37,312 nucleotides of DNA from Fragilariopsis cylindrus CCMP1102 (taxonomy: Eukaryota; Bacillariophyta; Bacillariophyceae; Bacillariales; Bacillariaceae). Shown in pieces: positions 21,658 through 32,448 of this stretch; the stretch's first letter is position 1, and every line of letters starts with the position of its first letter. Below the pieces are notes generated by a model that was given only the letters and a program-made list of their open reading frames with translations, did not search any database and was not told the origin of the DNA. A program made the translations under genes and the position numbers. The stretch covers positions 1-37,312 of the forward strand of contig FMBT01000262.1 in assembly GCA_900095095.1 (NCBI GenBank), written 5' to 3'.

Positions 21658-24600
21658 CTAATTCTCGCTAATTAAAGTGTCAAGACCGACTCGGCTTCCA
21701 GCATTGCTTGTGGAATGCAACTGCATATTCCACATGCTGGCATACACCCCATCCTTTTCTAGTAGTTCATCATGTGTCCCTTCTTCTGCGACTAGACCAG
21801 CTTTCAGCACGATGATATTGTCTGCATTCCGAACCGTTCCCAGTCTGTGTGCAATAACCAGCACAGTACGATTCGATCCTAGTCGATCCAGAGCCTCTTG
21901 TACACTGTTTTCGGTAATTGTATCTTAAAAAAGGAAGATAAATAAATTAGCGAGTGGACATCTTTGATGTGTGCGTGAGCGAAAACGATTTTTTCCTAAA
22001 CATATTGACTTACCAAGTGCGGATGTAGCTTCATCCAGGAGAACAAGGGGAGGATCCTTCATCAAACATCGTGCAATCGCAGCTCTCTGTCTTTCTCCAC
22101 CACTTAGTTTGAGCCCACGATCTCCAACCACTGAATCCCACCCTTCATCCAAGCTCTCGACAAAATCGAGTAGCTGTGCATCTCGAGCAGCGTTGTTTAG
22201 GTCTTCTTGAGTCCCATTTCGTCGTCCATACCTTATGTTTTCCCGAATTGTATCGTTGAACATTGATGCAGCCTGGGGGACAACTCCGATACTTCCTCGA
22301 AGTGACTTTTGCGTTACGGTTCTTACGTCTTTGCCGTTAATCTTGACAGCTCCACCTAATACATCGTAAAATCTGAAAAAAAGACGTGAAATAGTTGTCT
22401 TTCCGGCCTATATACGATAGAAAAACATTTGGTATCAAATTCAAAAGAGTGAGATAATCGCAAATTCCCTCCTTAAAAGTGTTGGGGAAACTTAAAACAC
22501 TTACCCCTGTGGGACCAACTATAGCAGTAGTTGTTCCACGTCTCATTTTGAATGAAACACCTTTCAATCCTTTAGACGCAGGTTGCGTGGGATAATGAAA
22601 GAAAACATTATCAAATTCTACCGCGATGTCGTCATCGTCCTCGTTTGTCCGAGGTAGGACCATGGCATCAGGAGCATCGATAACGTCTGGACTTTGAGCA
22701 AGAAGCTGCGAAAGATTCGTAAGATCCACGATTGCCATGACGATGGCATTGTAAACACTACCGAGAAAGTTTAATGGCTGGAACAATTGCATTGTAAAAG
22801 ACAGCACGGCAACAAAATCTCCGACTTCCATACCGGGACAAGTTGCCTTGTCGATGGCTTGGCAGCAATCTGATATACCGGAGCTACATCCTTGAGCAAC
22901 ACAACAATCACTGCGTTGGCTGATCCCCATCGACGATAAACCTAATGCCAATGCTAAACAAACCTGAAGTATAAGCTTTTGGGTAATATTTAGAAACGAT
23001 AAACTCGCTTGGACGTTAACAGACCCTGCCTGATATCTTGAAATGCAGTCACGGAATCGTTCTCGCTCGTAACTATTTTTATAGGGAAGGAAGAAAAGGA
23101 AGAAAAATACGGAGCCATCATTAAGAATAAGTTCATATCAATAAATGACTTTGTCGGCCACAAAATAGTCACATTTCTTGCTTTTTATTAGAAAAATATT
23201 CATACTTACTCTTCTCCCGTAAAGTATTTCACTGTTTCGAAATTCATCAAGGAATCGGTCGCACGATCGTGCCACTGTCACAACAAACCAATTTAAAAAA
23301 AAAAGAAACAATATCAGTATCGAGAAATAAAGGCACTAAACGAATTCACACACAAACAAGTAGTTTCGAGGTAACATTTTTGACCTCTTCCTTTTCTATT
23401 CGGAGATAACTCTTACCTCATTATCAGATTTAACAACAGCTTTACGGAATTCTTTCTCTGAAGCGTGACGATAATTGTCCAAACAATGTATAACCAAACA
23501 GAGTAGAACACCACGATCGCCAGTGGGGCGTAGCTATAGTAGGTAGCGAAAAGATACAAACGACAAGACATTCCGCAAGAGCCGGAATGAGCCACAAAAA
23601 TAAATATTTCATCAATGTATCACAAGCTGCGATACCTCTATCCAAGGAGATCATAACCTCTCCCAACTTTTTTCGTAGATGCCAATCTAAGCTTAATCTA
23701 TGAAGATGCGAGAAGACTGTCTCAGAAAGCTGTACGAAGGCAGCCTGAGCAACGCGTAAGTAAACTAAACTTTGTCCTTCCTTGAACATCGATCCAAAAA
23801 ATTGAATCGATGCGTCTATATAGAAAAGATTTTATTTTGACAATCAATCAGATGATCAGAGGATTTTGAAAAAGTGTAAAATCAATATAATACACACAAA
23901 CTTACATCCAACAGAAAGATAAACACACTTTGTATACTGCTGATGGGCTAAGGCAGTCGAAGCCTTCCCAAGCTATGTTGATCACAATGAAGATAGGAAA
24001 CATCAAAAAGAGCGTGGGAGAGAGAGAGAGAGAGAGAGAGGGTCAATAACATGTTATAGCTGTAAAATGAAGGACAATAGTTTTTTATTTGTGTACGGTA
24101 TTCTGGATGGTGTCGTTTTTTTAAACAGTATAACTGTGATGTTACATACTTCAGCAATAAGGCGGAACTACTTACCAAAATAGGTGCCGTTAGGTTACAA
24201 GATTTCGACAGGATAACACATATCCATGTCATGATTACGCGGGCACGATTCATAAGTGCGGAGTCTGCGGTCTCATCAGGCCAAACATATGGTTTAAGAA
24301 GTGTTAGAATAGCTTCGGTGGAAAGACCGAGGTTGTTCTTGTTTTGTGATGGTGGTTGTGGTATAATGTCACCGTTTCCTGAAAATTTCACTGGTAACGA
24401 ATACGACGAAACGAAGATGCATTCTCCTATTGCTCCTAGTGCGTACAGTCCCATTGCATTAACAACAATTCATCTCCTGATATCGTAATATCTCGTTGTT
24501 TGTAATACGTGACTGAGATAAAAATCGAAAGAGTAAGTGCCGATGCTAGATACGCAGCTCGGGAGATATATCCAAACCGTTTCCGATCAACATCACGATA

Positions 24601-25237
24601 TGTTAAAATTGCACCGAAGGTTACAACAACCACACAAGTCCAAACAAGACCAACTGCTAGAACACAACTTTCACCACCATGGAGAAAAGCGGCCACTAGT
24701 AAAACGATAAGTAGGATACATTGTAACCGAAACGACCATGTTCCGTTGGAATTGGATTCAAGTAATAAATGTTTGCTAGTACTTCCTCTGTGCGTTGCAA
24801 CAAGTTGACAACTTCACCGGAGGCTTCTTGCAACTCGTCAGCGTATAACTCATTGACGTCTTCTTCTTCCTCCTCCTTTTTATTACCGCCATTCTTGTCA
24901 CCATTGGATTTTTTTTTGCCATTTTTTGTTATGCTTCCGTAGTTTTGGTTGCTATCATTCAACTCCATCATTTTTGTTGTTGCAGTTGAAGAAGAAACCT
25001 TCTCTTTTTTGCTAGTTTTTGCAGCTGCAACAGTAGCAGCATCAGCATTGTTGTGATGATTCTCCTTGAAATCTCCCTCTGTTTTCTTACTCGCCATCTG
25101 ACTAAATCAATGGACATTCGGAATAACATAAAGCTAATAGAAACGCAACATATGATAATTTCCCCATGTGTCAGCGTAGCTGGTGTACATGTCGTAGCAT
25201 TGATTATCGCAGCGTTGATCGTAGTATTGGTGGCCAT
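21658..25237 (-). CDS. Half ABC transporter, ABCB6/HMT1 type
   Basis: Seven minus-strand exons: 24176-25237, 23906-23972, 23417-23815, 23210-23274, 22505-23072, 22014-22407 and 21658-21923. ATG at 25237 has an ACCATGGCC context. An extra N-terminal membrane region (TMD0) precedes TLLKPYVWPDE, FSHLHRLSLDWHLRKKLGEV, DRATDSLMNFETVKYFTGE and EVGDFVAVLSFTMQLFQPLN, following ABCB6/HMT1. The ATP-binding domain has Walker A GPTGAGKTT (intron within), Q-loop VVPQAASMF, signature LSGGERQR, Walker B LVLLDEATSAL and H-loop IAHR. Relatives move porphyrins, glutathione conjugates or phytochelatin-metal complexes across organelle or vacuolar membranes; the substrate here is unknown. The frame changes five times as if one base were missing (near 25082-25085, 24772-24774, 24469-24470, 23549-23552, 23452-23455). 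With one base added at each, phases close and give 941 residues. It could be an assembly artefact or a decaying gene, although the ATP-binding exons are intact. Confidence 0.88.
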
Positions 25238-25631
25238 GGTGGAGGAGCAGTCCGATAGAAATATTATGAGATACATTGTAGTAGAATTGATAAAAAAGAA
25301 TTTAGTGACATCCTTTTCCTCTTCGATTTGTTGCGATTTGATGTTGCGATTTTCGGTGCGTGATCGCGCGCATCAAGAGCGAAATTCGAAAATCGTTTTA
25401 GTTCAAGGAGGCCTATTTCAGTACCTTGTTCGATAACGTTCGAAACTGACCGATTTCTTTTCTTAAAAAACAAGTTGAAAATATCCGACGATGACAACAG
25501 ACTAATCGTTATTAAATTAATGATAGATAGGTTTCAATAACACGACAGTAATCCCAGCACTATTGAGAGAGAGCAAATAATAAGATAGAAAGAAAGGAAG
25601 AGAAAATTGATTAGTAATAGTATCAGAAAGG
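25238..25631. promoter_or_regulatory. Divergent promoter region, ABC transporter / RPT3
   Basis: A 394-bp gap lies between the ABC transporter start and the RPT3 start. No canonical proteasome-control element was recognised. A purine-rich stretch (about 25565-25605) precedes RPT3. Confidence 0.45.
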
Positions 25632-27249
25632 ATGGCATCAGCAGGAGTACTTTCACCGTTGACTAGCAATGTGGTAAGTTTTGTTACAGCATAATATCTA
25701 TGTCTCTTCTTACTTTAGTCTACAATAAAAAATTGAATTCCAAAGTACTACGAACTGAGATTTCAGAATAATTAATAAAGGAGGAAATGACGACGTATTT
25801 ACGGATATTTCGTATCTTAATTTGTGTCTTTTTTATATTCATTTTATTACTGTATTCATTCAATATATCTCTTTGTTGTTTATTATTGGCAGGTCCCAAC
25901 AACGGCATCATCGGCATTAGTCAAAGAACCCTTACCAGAAGTGCTAGAAGAACAAGAATTAGATTTATATCAAGAAGTGAAGGGCTTGGAAAAGCAACTT
26001 GAATTTGTTGAGTTACAAGAAGAATACCTAAAGGATGAAATGCGTCATTTACAACGTGAATTACTTCGTGCTAAGGAAGAAATTCGTAGAATCCAATCTG
26101 TTCCTTTAGTAATTGGACAATTCAATGAAATGATCGATGCTAATTATGGTATCGTGTCAAGTACAGCCGGATCGAATTATTATGTTCGTATTCTTAGTAC
26201 ATTAGATCGAGAATTATTGAAACCCAATACAAGTATCGCTTTACATCGTCATTCGCATTCATTGGTTGACATCTTACCCCCAGAAAGTGATTCAACCGTT
26301 AAACTAATGACGGAAAAACCTAACGTAACATATAAAGATATTGGTGGTCTTGATATGCAAAAACAAGAAGTTCGTGAGGCTATTGAACTGCCACTCCTCC
26401 AACATCATTTATACCAGCAGATTGGAATTGATCCACCCCGTGGTGTACTTCTTTACGGCCCACCTGGGACAGGAAAAACTATGATGGCGAAAGCGGTAGC
26501 CGGTGCAACGAAAGCAACCTTCATTAGTATGGTGGTACGTAAAAGTCTTGATTGCTTTTCTATGTTTGTTTTTTCCTCGTTTGTATAATGTATGACTTTG
26601 TGTGTGTGTGTGTATGCGACTTTATTCTTGCTCACACGTCTTTTGCTGCTGTAAACGTTTGATATGCTGTACGATCTCTTCAGGGTTCGGAGTTTGTACA
26701 AAAGTATCTAGGTGAGGGTCCTCGTATGGTCCGAGATGTATTCCGTCTAGCACGCGAGAATAGCCCTTGTATTGTCTTTATCGATGAGGTTGATGCGATT
26801 GCAACCAAACGTTTTGATGCCCAAACGGGGGCCGATCGAGAAGTACAACGTATCCTCCTTGAATTACTCAATCAAATGGATGGGTTCGATCAAACGACGA
26901 ACATCAAGGTCATTATGGCAACAAATCGTGCTGATACATTAGATCCAGCATTGTTACGACCTGGTCGATTGGATAGAAAGATTGAATTCCCCGTACCAGA
27001 TCGTCGACAAAAACGTATGGTCTTCCAGGCTGCGACAGCAAAAATGAATCTATCGGATGAACTTGACTTGGAAGATTATGTAAATAGAACCGAGAAGGTT
27101 TCCTCGGCGGATATCAGTTCGATTTGTTCGGAGGCTGGTTTACAAGCTGTTCGAGAAAATCGTTACGTTATCTACCTAAGGATTTTGACGCAGCATATAA
27201 AAAGGCCGTCAACAATCGCGAAAAGGAACTTGCATTTTATACAATTTAA
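25632..27249 (+). CDS. RPT3: 26S proteasome regulatory ATPase RPT3 (PSMC4)
   Basis: Exons 25632-25673, 25893-26534 and 26684-27249 (GTAAGT...GCAG and GTACGT...TTCAG). A coiled-coil N-terminus ([20 protein letters not shown]) leads to the OB-fold segment [20 protein letters not shown]. The AAA+ ATPase domain has Walker A GPPGTGKT, Walker [12 protein letters not shown], the second region of homology [20 protein letters not shown], and [20 protein letters not shown]. All are diagnostic for RPT3 of the proteasome base ring, which unfolds ubiquitinated substrates. Near the end the frame breaks after NRYVIY at 27175-27176. The conserved tail [14 protein letters not shown]...ELAFYTI lies in the next frame, as if one C were missing. 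Corrected length is 416 residues, against 418 in human. As written, the frame would give a scrambled tail ending at 27262. Confidence 0.96.
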
Positions 27250-27520
27250 ACCAGGAGCTTAAAGAAAATAATTATTATTATTATCATTATAGAACAACTG
27301 ATTATGTTGCTGTAGCATCGCTAATTTAAAATGCTGGAGATTTTATATCGTGTTTTTAGATTAAAAAGAAAAGAAATATATGGGGTTATTAATAAACTAT
27401 CTTAATTTATGAATTATTAATTTTTATTTGCTCCAAATCATCCAGTCGAATCGCATTATCAGCATTGTTCACTTTTCTTCTAGACACTTGGCACTTCAAA
27501 TACTTGAAGCAGCAGTAGCT

Positions 27521-30216
27521 CTATCGAGATCGCGACCTCGACGACCTACTACGTTTACGATCCACTTTCCCTTTGGATTCTTTAGAGATTATTTTTGGAG
27601 GAGAGTGGGATCGCGACCTCGACCTACTACGTTTACGATCCTCCTTCCCTTTGGATTCTTTAGAGATTATCTTAGGGGGGATCCGGATCGTTCATCACTT
27701 TTGCGTTTTTTGCTGCTATTAGAAGATCTCTTTTCATCGAGTTTACTATTCCGGTTCTCTTGCGAAATAACCTTCGGCAGCGATTGGGATCTTTTGTTTT
27801 CATTGCTTTGTCTACTTCTACCAGAAGGCCTTTCTTTTCTTCTACTTCGAGATGGCGATCTACTGGATGACCTTGACTGGGAACGTCCAGTTTTGCGTCT
27901 TCTGCTGCTGCTAGAAGGGTTTTCCTTTCTTCTACTCGTGGATGATGACCTACTGGATGATCTTCGGTCACGATTCTCCTTCTCTTTCAAAATGACCTTA
28001 GGTGGTGACGGGGATCTAGCACGGCTTCCCTTTCCCCTCCGGTTCCTACTAGATCGTGATACATCACTCGAGCGAGACGACGACGACGAACTGCTGTAGC
28101 TGCGAGATGACGACGACGAGGAAGAATCGCTACTGTACCGTCTTCTTCTGCCGCGACTTTTTCCACGACTTCGTCCACGACCTCGACCACGACTTCTACC
28201 AGATGATGATGATGATGACGAAGAGCTGCTTGAATAGGAACTAGAACTAGAACTCGTATACGAGGACGAGGAAGATGACGAAGTCGAAGACGAGGAAGAG
28301 TCAGAAGAAACGGAAGAAGATTCGTCACCAGAATCTGCGTCTTTCTTAGCTTGCGCTGCTAGCTTGGCCTGTGCTAAAATGAGTTTAGGAGCGTTCTTGA
28401 GGAATTCTCGTAGGTCATCCGTCAACGGACCCAAACCAATGGAAGTAAAAAAGTTGATTGCGTAACGGGTATTTCGGACGTTATCCTTTGGAAACATACC
28501 AGCATACCACAATTTATGTTCATCGTCCTGTGTGTCAAAGCGCCGCTTCAACTTAGCAATCCCCATCGCTTCAGCCATCTCTTGTATAACAATCTTAATG
28601 AATATACGGGACGAAGATGTCGTCTCGTCTTCGTTAAGATGAATGATATGCATGACACTCCAGGGCATCGAATCCGTGTGAATAAGGTGTGCGAATAATT
28701 TTGCAACATTGCGCAGTTTATTGGTCTCCAATCGATGAATAGTAGAATACTGCTCCGAAAAGCTCATCATAAAGGCATCCTTCCAACGATCGTCTAGTAG
28801 ACAAAAGCGCGACGCAATCAAGCCGTAGTACCTCAAGAATGTGCGCTCTTGAGAACAGCATTCGATCAACATATTGATAAGTTCCAATTCACGACCTGGA
28901 GGAATTTCGATCCTAGCGAGTTTATGGGCACATTCTTCGAAGGTCGCGCTAGACATGATCGTTAAGTAAATCGTTCGTCGCAAGTGAACTAGATCAGCCT
29001 CTGTCAAATCTTCCACCACCGCAACTTGCTTGGAGGTAGCATCACCAGCTATATTGACCAGTGCTGTATCAGCGTTCTCACCCGATGCGGATGCTTCCTC
29101 TTCGTCGTCACCGTCATCGGACGAATCGTCATCACTACCATCGTCGCTATCACTGTCGTCGTCGTCGCTGCTATCACCTTCTCCCAAAATTTCTGCACGG
29201 ATGGCCTTCCATTCCGCTTCGTGCTCATCAATTTCAGAATCAAAGGAAAATACATCGAGTTCATCTTCTTTTTGAATATCATCATCGTCCAACGTGATTT
29301 CAAATGTGATCTGATCGTCCCGTTCTACTAGATCTAATTCCTCAATGATGGATGGAAAGTCTTTGAATCCGTTCTTTCGTGCCTTCAGGAGTTCTTCAAC
29401 ACGATATTCGACACGATGGTTTAGGTGCCCCTCATGCAGCAACGAACGCATCCGTTCTGTACATGCCCGAACTCCTGCGGAACTGCTATCCAGCAGAGCC
29501 TGTCCCGCAGTTTGTAGAACATGAACCGCCACTTCTACCGAATCGTCGGTTGGTTTCGATCCGTCCAATAAAACACTTAGCAACTGCAAGATGATGAGTT
29601 CATGGACAACCCCCTGGTGAAACAAATGAACTAATAGTACGCAAACTGCCTGGCACGAAGCCTTATCACGTTGCTTGTAGTATCGACGAAATGACAATAT
29701 CGCACGTTTTACCATAAGTTCGCCCACCTCAGGAAGTTTCGAATTCACGACGGCGATGATAGCTGCGTACACGTCCGAATACTTCGGACTAGATATTGCC
29801 GCTGACATAACAGATTTACAAAGTGGTCCACGCAGCCGAATAAGATTTACCTTTTGGAATAAATCCTGTATTAATGGTTTAATAGTTCCAGAATTGAGAC
29901 GATTGATCGTTCCGTTGATGACCCGCCGTTGTTCTTGCCAAGTTTCTCGTTGTTGAGTCGTTGCTAGATGTTGTTGGTTTTGTTTTATGTTGTTCCCCAC
30001 CAGATTATCATGTTTCACACCATTCTGTTCCTCTTCTTGACCTTCTTCTCGTACTTCATTCCCCCCATTTTTTCCTTCTTCCGCTTGGGCCTTTTGTTTC
30101 TCTTCTAGTTGTCGTTGTTTTTCTTCTTGCTCAAGACGAAGTTGAAGACGTTTGGCAGGAGGTACATAGACAGCAGCGGCGTCTAATGGTCGCTTAAAAC
30201 GATCCTTTTCCGCCAT
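27521..30216 (-). CDS. CWC22: Pre-mRNA-splicing factor CWC22
   Basis: Starts at ATG 30216 (MAEKDRFKRPLDAAAVYVPP). QRETWQEQRRVINGTINRLN and the following helices form the MIF4G domain (about residues 90-290). An acidic Asp/Ser linker follows, then the MA3 domain (about 400-510: RRTIYLTIMSSATFEECAHK) and the signature HRLETNKLRNVAKLFAHL with NTRYAINFFTSIGLGPLTD. These match CWC22, the spliceosome protein that delivers eIF4A3 during exon-junction-complex assembly. The tail is a long Arg/Ser domain. The first stop (27667) follows SGSPLR after a run of six C. In the next frame the RS tail continues (SPPKIISKESKGK twice, each with DRKRSRS) to a stop at 27521-27523, so one C is probably missing at 27675-27680. 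Corrected length is 898 residues. It is a single exon, unusual here, and lies between two proteasome genes. Confidence 0.93.
27531..27676 (-). repeat. Tandem repeat of the CWC22 RS tail (~75-78 bp unit)
   Basis: Two units on the minus strand each encode PPKIISKESKGK(E/V)DRKRSR followed by SR dipeptides. The DNA of the two copies is nearly identical (shared AATCTCTAAAGAATCCAAAG), differing by small Ser/Arg codon gains. Coding-level conservation supports the view that the RS tail extends past the first stop. Confidence 0.85.
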
Positions 30217-30853
30217 CGTCAAATCTTTGATTTATTTTTCTCTTTTAGGCAAGTGGTTGCTACAGCTAGATAGTTGCTTCGTTTTATTATTAGATGTGAT
30301 TGTGATGACAATTGGGTTTAGGACTTTCAACTTATTTGTTGTTGACCTTATTTTATGGCATACCTTATATAAATATTGAAATATTGAAATCATGTGCACA
30401 TTTTTTCACGGCTTGTGATGAAAGTGACGGCGCTGTTATTATGCATTAGTTTTTAGGGACTAAGTTAGTCCCAAAAAATACAGCTCTACTAATAGTACAG
30501 TAATAATAGTATATTTTAGAAGAAGTAAGCAACTGGATGCCATAGCTACAAAGTAGTACTGTACTATGTTACACTATACTCGAACTTTTCGTCGTCGCAA
30601 TCTACAGTGCTAACAAGTATCATTATCAGCTTAATTCTAATAGAATATCGGATGGTGGTATTTATTATTTATTTTTCTGTTTTTCTACGCTACTAGATAT
30701 GAAGTACGACTTCGCATATCATTTATAATATGATAAATAAACGCAATTTTAATACACGCCCTGTAATGCTAGAAGTCTCCGGTGAAATAATAATTCTTAT
30801 TCAGGAGACCCGTATTTTTTTCTTCTTCTTTTTCGTGGAAGCGGTGTTATTAC
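30217..30853. other. Intergenic region, CWC22 promoter side and RPT4 3' flank
   Basis: A 637-bp gap between two minus-strand genes. The one clear structure is an inverted repeat at 30450-30478 (TTTTTAGGGACTAA, one base, then its complement with one mismatch), which could fold as a hairpin in RNA. No coding frame was recognised. Confidence 0.5.
30450..30478. repeat. 14-bp inverted repeat with one-base centre
   Basis: Left arm TTTTTAGGGACTAA and right arm TTAGTCCCAAAAAA pair with one mismatch around a single G. It lies about 235 bp upstream of the CWC22 start and about 375 bp downstream of the RPT4 stop. It could be a small transposon remnant end, an RNA hairpin or chance. Confidence 0.7.
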
Positions 30854-32448
30854 CTAAACCTTGCTGTAATCAAGTTTGGATTCCAGCTTCTTATTTTCAA
30901 GAATCTTTCGAGCGGCCTTCATAAAGTCTTCTTCTAATACATAGTCTCGATCAGATCGAATAGCAAACAAACCGGCCTCAGTACAAACATTTCTCATATC
31001 GGCTCCGTTCAATCCATCTGCCAATTTCACAACACTTTCAAAGTCGATATCACCACGCTTGGTAATATCTTTGGCATGGATTTTCAAAATTTCAAACCGT
31101 TGTGTCTCATTTGGTTCTGGAATTTCAATCTTACGATCAAGTCGACCAGGACGCAAGAGGGCAGGATCCAAGATATCTGGACGATTTGTGGCCATGACCA
31201 TTTTTACTTGTGCGGACGATTCGTCGAAGCCGTCCATTTGATTAAGTAGTTCTAGTAATGTACGTTGGATCTCACGATCTGCGCTTGTTCCTTCCGAAAA
31301 TCGACTTCCTCCGATAGCATCAATTTCGTCCATAAAGATGACACAAGGTTCATGATCTTTCGCAAACCCAAACATTTCACGAATAACACGAGCCGATTCT
31401 CCAATATACTTGTCAACGATAGCCGATGCGACAACTTTCAAAAATGTTGCACTAATGTTACTTGCTAGGGCACGAGCCAATAATGTTTTTCCCGTGCCAG
31501 GAGGACCGTAAAGAAGAACACCTTTGGGAGCCTGTTTTTATAGTAAAATAAAGTATAATTAAACAACAACCGAAAATAGAAAATATGACAAAATAATTTG
31601 CGACATTTTAAGAAAAATATATGAGTGATGTAAAAATGCGGTATACTACTGTTTCCTCGCACTCATTAGCGCCGCAACTTAAACGCAACGAGGTAAAGTA
31701 CGTTATTTATTCGTGTCACATTCAACGAAATAGACAAATAACCAATGAATTCATTTTTTTGTTTTTTTTGCGTACCTTGATACCAACTCTAATAAAGAGT
31801 TCAGGATTCGTCAATGGCAATTCAATGACTTCTCGTAGTTCTCTAATTTGTTCATTCAGTCCACCAATATCTGCAAATGAAACTCCACCATCCTCTTCGG
31901 ATGCTTGCATATGAAACACCGTTGGGTCGACTTCTCGTGGTAACACTCTCATAATTGTTAATGTTGTCATATCAAGAGCGACACGAGTTCCTGGTTTTAA
32001 GCTACCATGACTTAATCGAGTCCGACATCCCACACATACCGTGGTCCACTTGATGCCTTCACAATAAATCGTTCACTGTCTAATCGTTTTAATACATCCC
32101 CGATGATCTGACCGACACTTTGTAACGCACTAAGGTCGTCCTCCGTTTTTTGATAACGTTTCCCAAGACCTTTCACATCCTCTCTCATACGCTTCAATCG
32201 GGCTTCCACCTCACGATGTTCACGAATCTTGCACGATAATCATCAAGGACTTGTTCTCGTTCTGTTTGTTCTCGCTGTTGTTGTGTTTGTTCTTCTTCTT
32301 CTTCCACAGCAGGCTCAGGTTGAGCCGGTGCTGCTGCCTCTTCCGCAGCTGCGTTGCTAGCATCAGCAGCAGCAGCAGTATCCGCCGCGTCTGCGTCGTT
32401 ATTGTTGCTAGTCTCGTCCATATTGTTGTCGTTATTACTGTCAGCCAT
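30854..32448 (-). CDS. RPT4: 26S proteasome regulatory ATPase RPT4 (PSMC6)
   Basis: Two minus-strand exons, 31776-32448 and 30854-31531 (GTACG...AACAG). An Asn/Ala/Glu-rich extension ([17 protein letters not shown]) precedes the conserved coiled coil VLDDYRARF and [20 protein letters not shown]. Then come [40 protein letters not shown] and [20 protein letters not shown]. The AAA+ domain has [21 protein letters not shown] and [20 protein letters not shown], and the protein ends [12 protein letters not shown]. All are diagnostic for RPT4. Two frame changes break exon 1: near 32225-32226 (after DDYRAR) and near 32031-32036 (inside PRYVVGCR). Each behaves as one missing base; adding them gives 225 codons for exon 1 and 450 residues in total. 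The human protein has 389; the excess is the N-terminal extension. Its proteasome base partner RPT3 lies 3.6 kb away. Confidence 0.96.

Noticed and set aside
27428..28099. 223-codon plus-strand frame rich in Leu/Ser/Arg
   Set aside because: It is antisense to the RS-rich tail of CWC22, where repeated codons keep several frames open.
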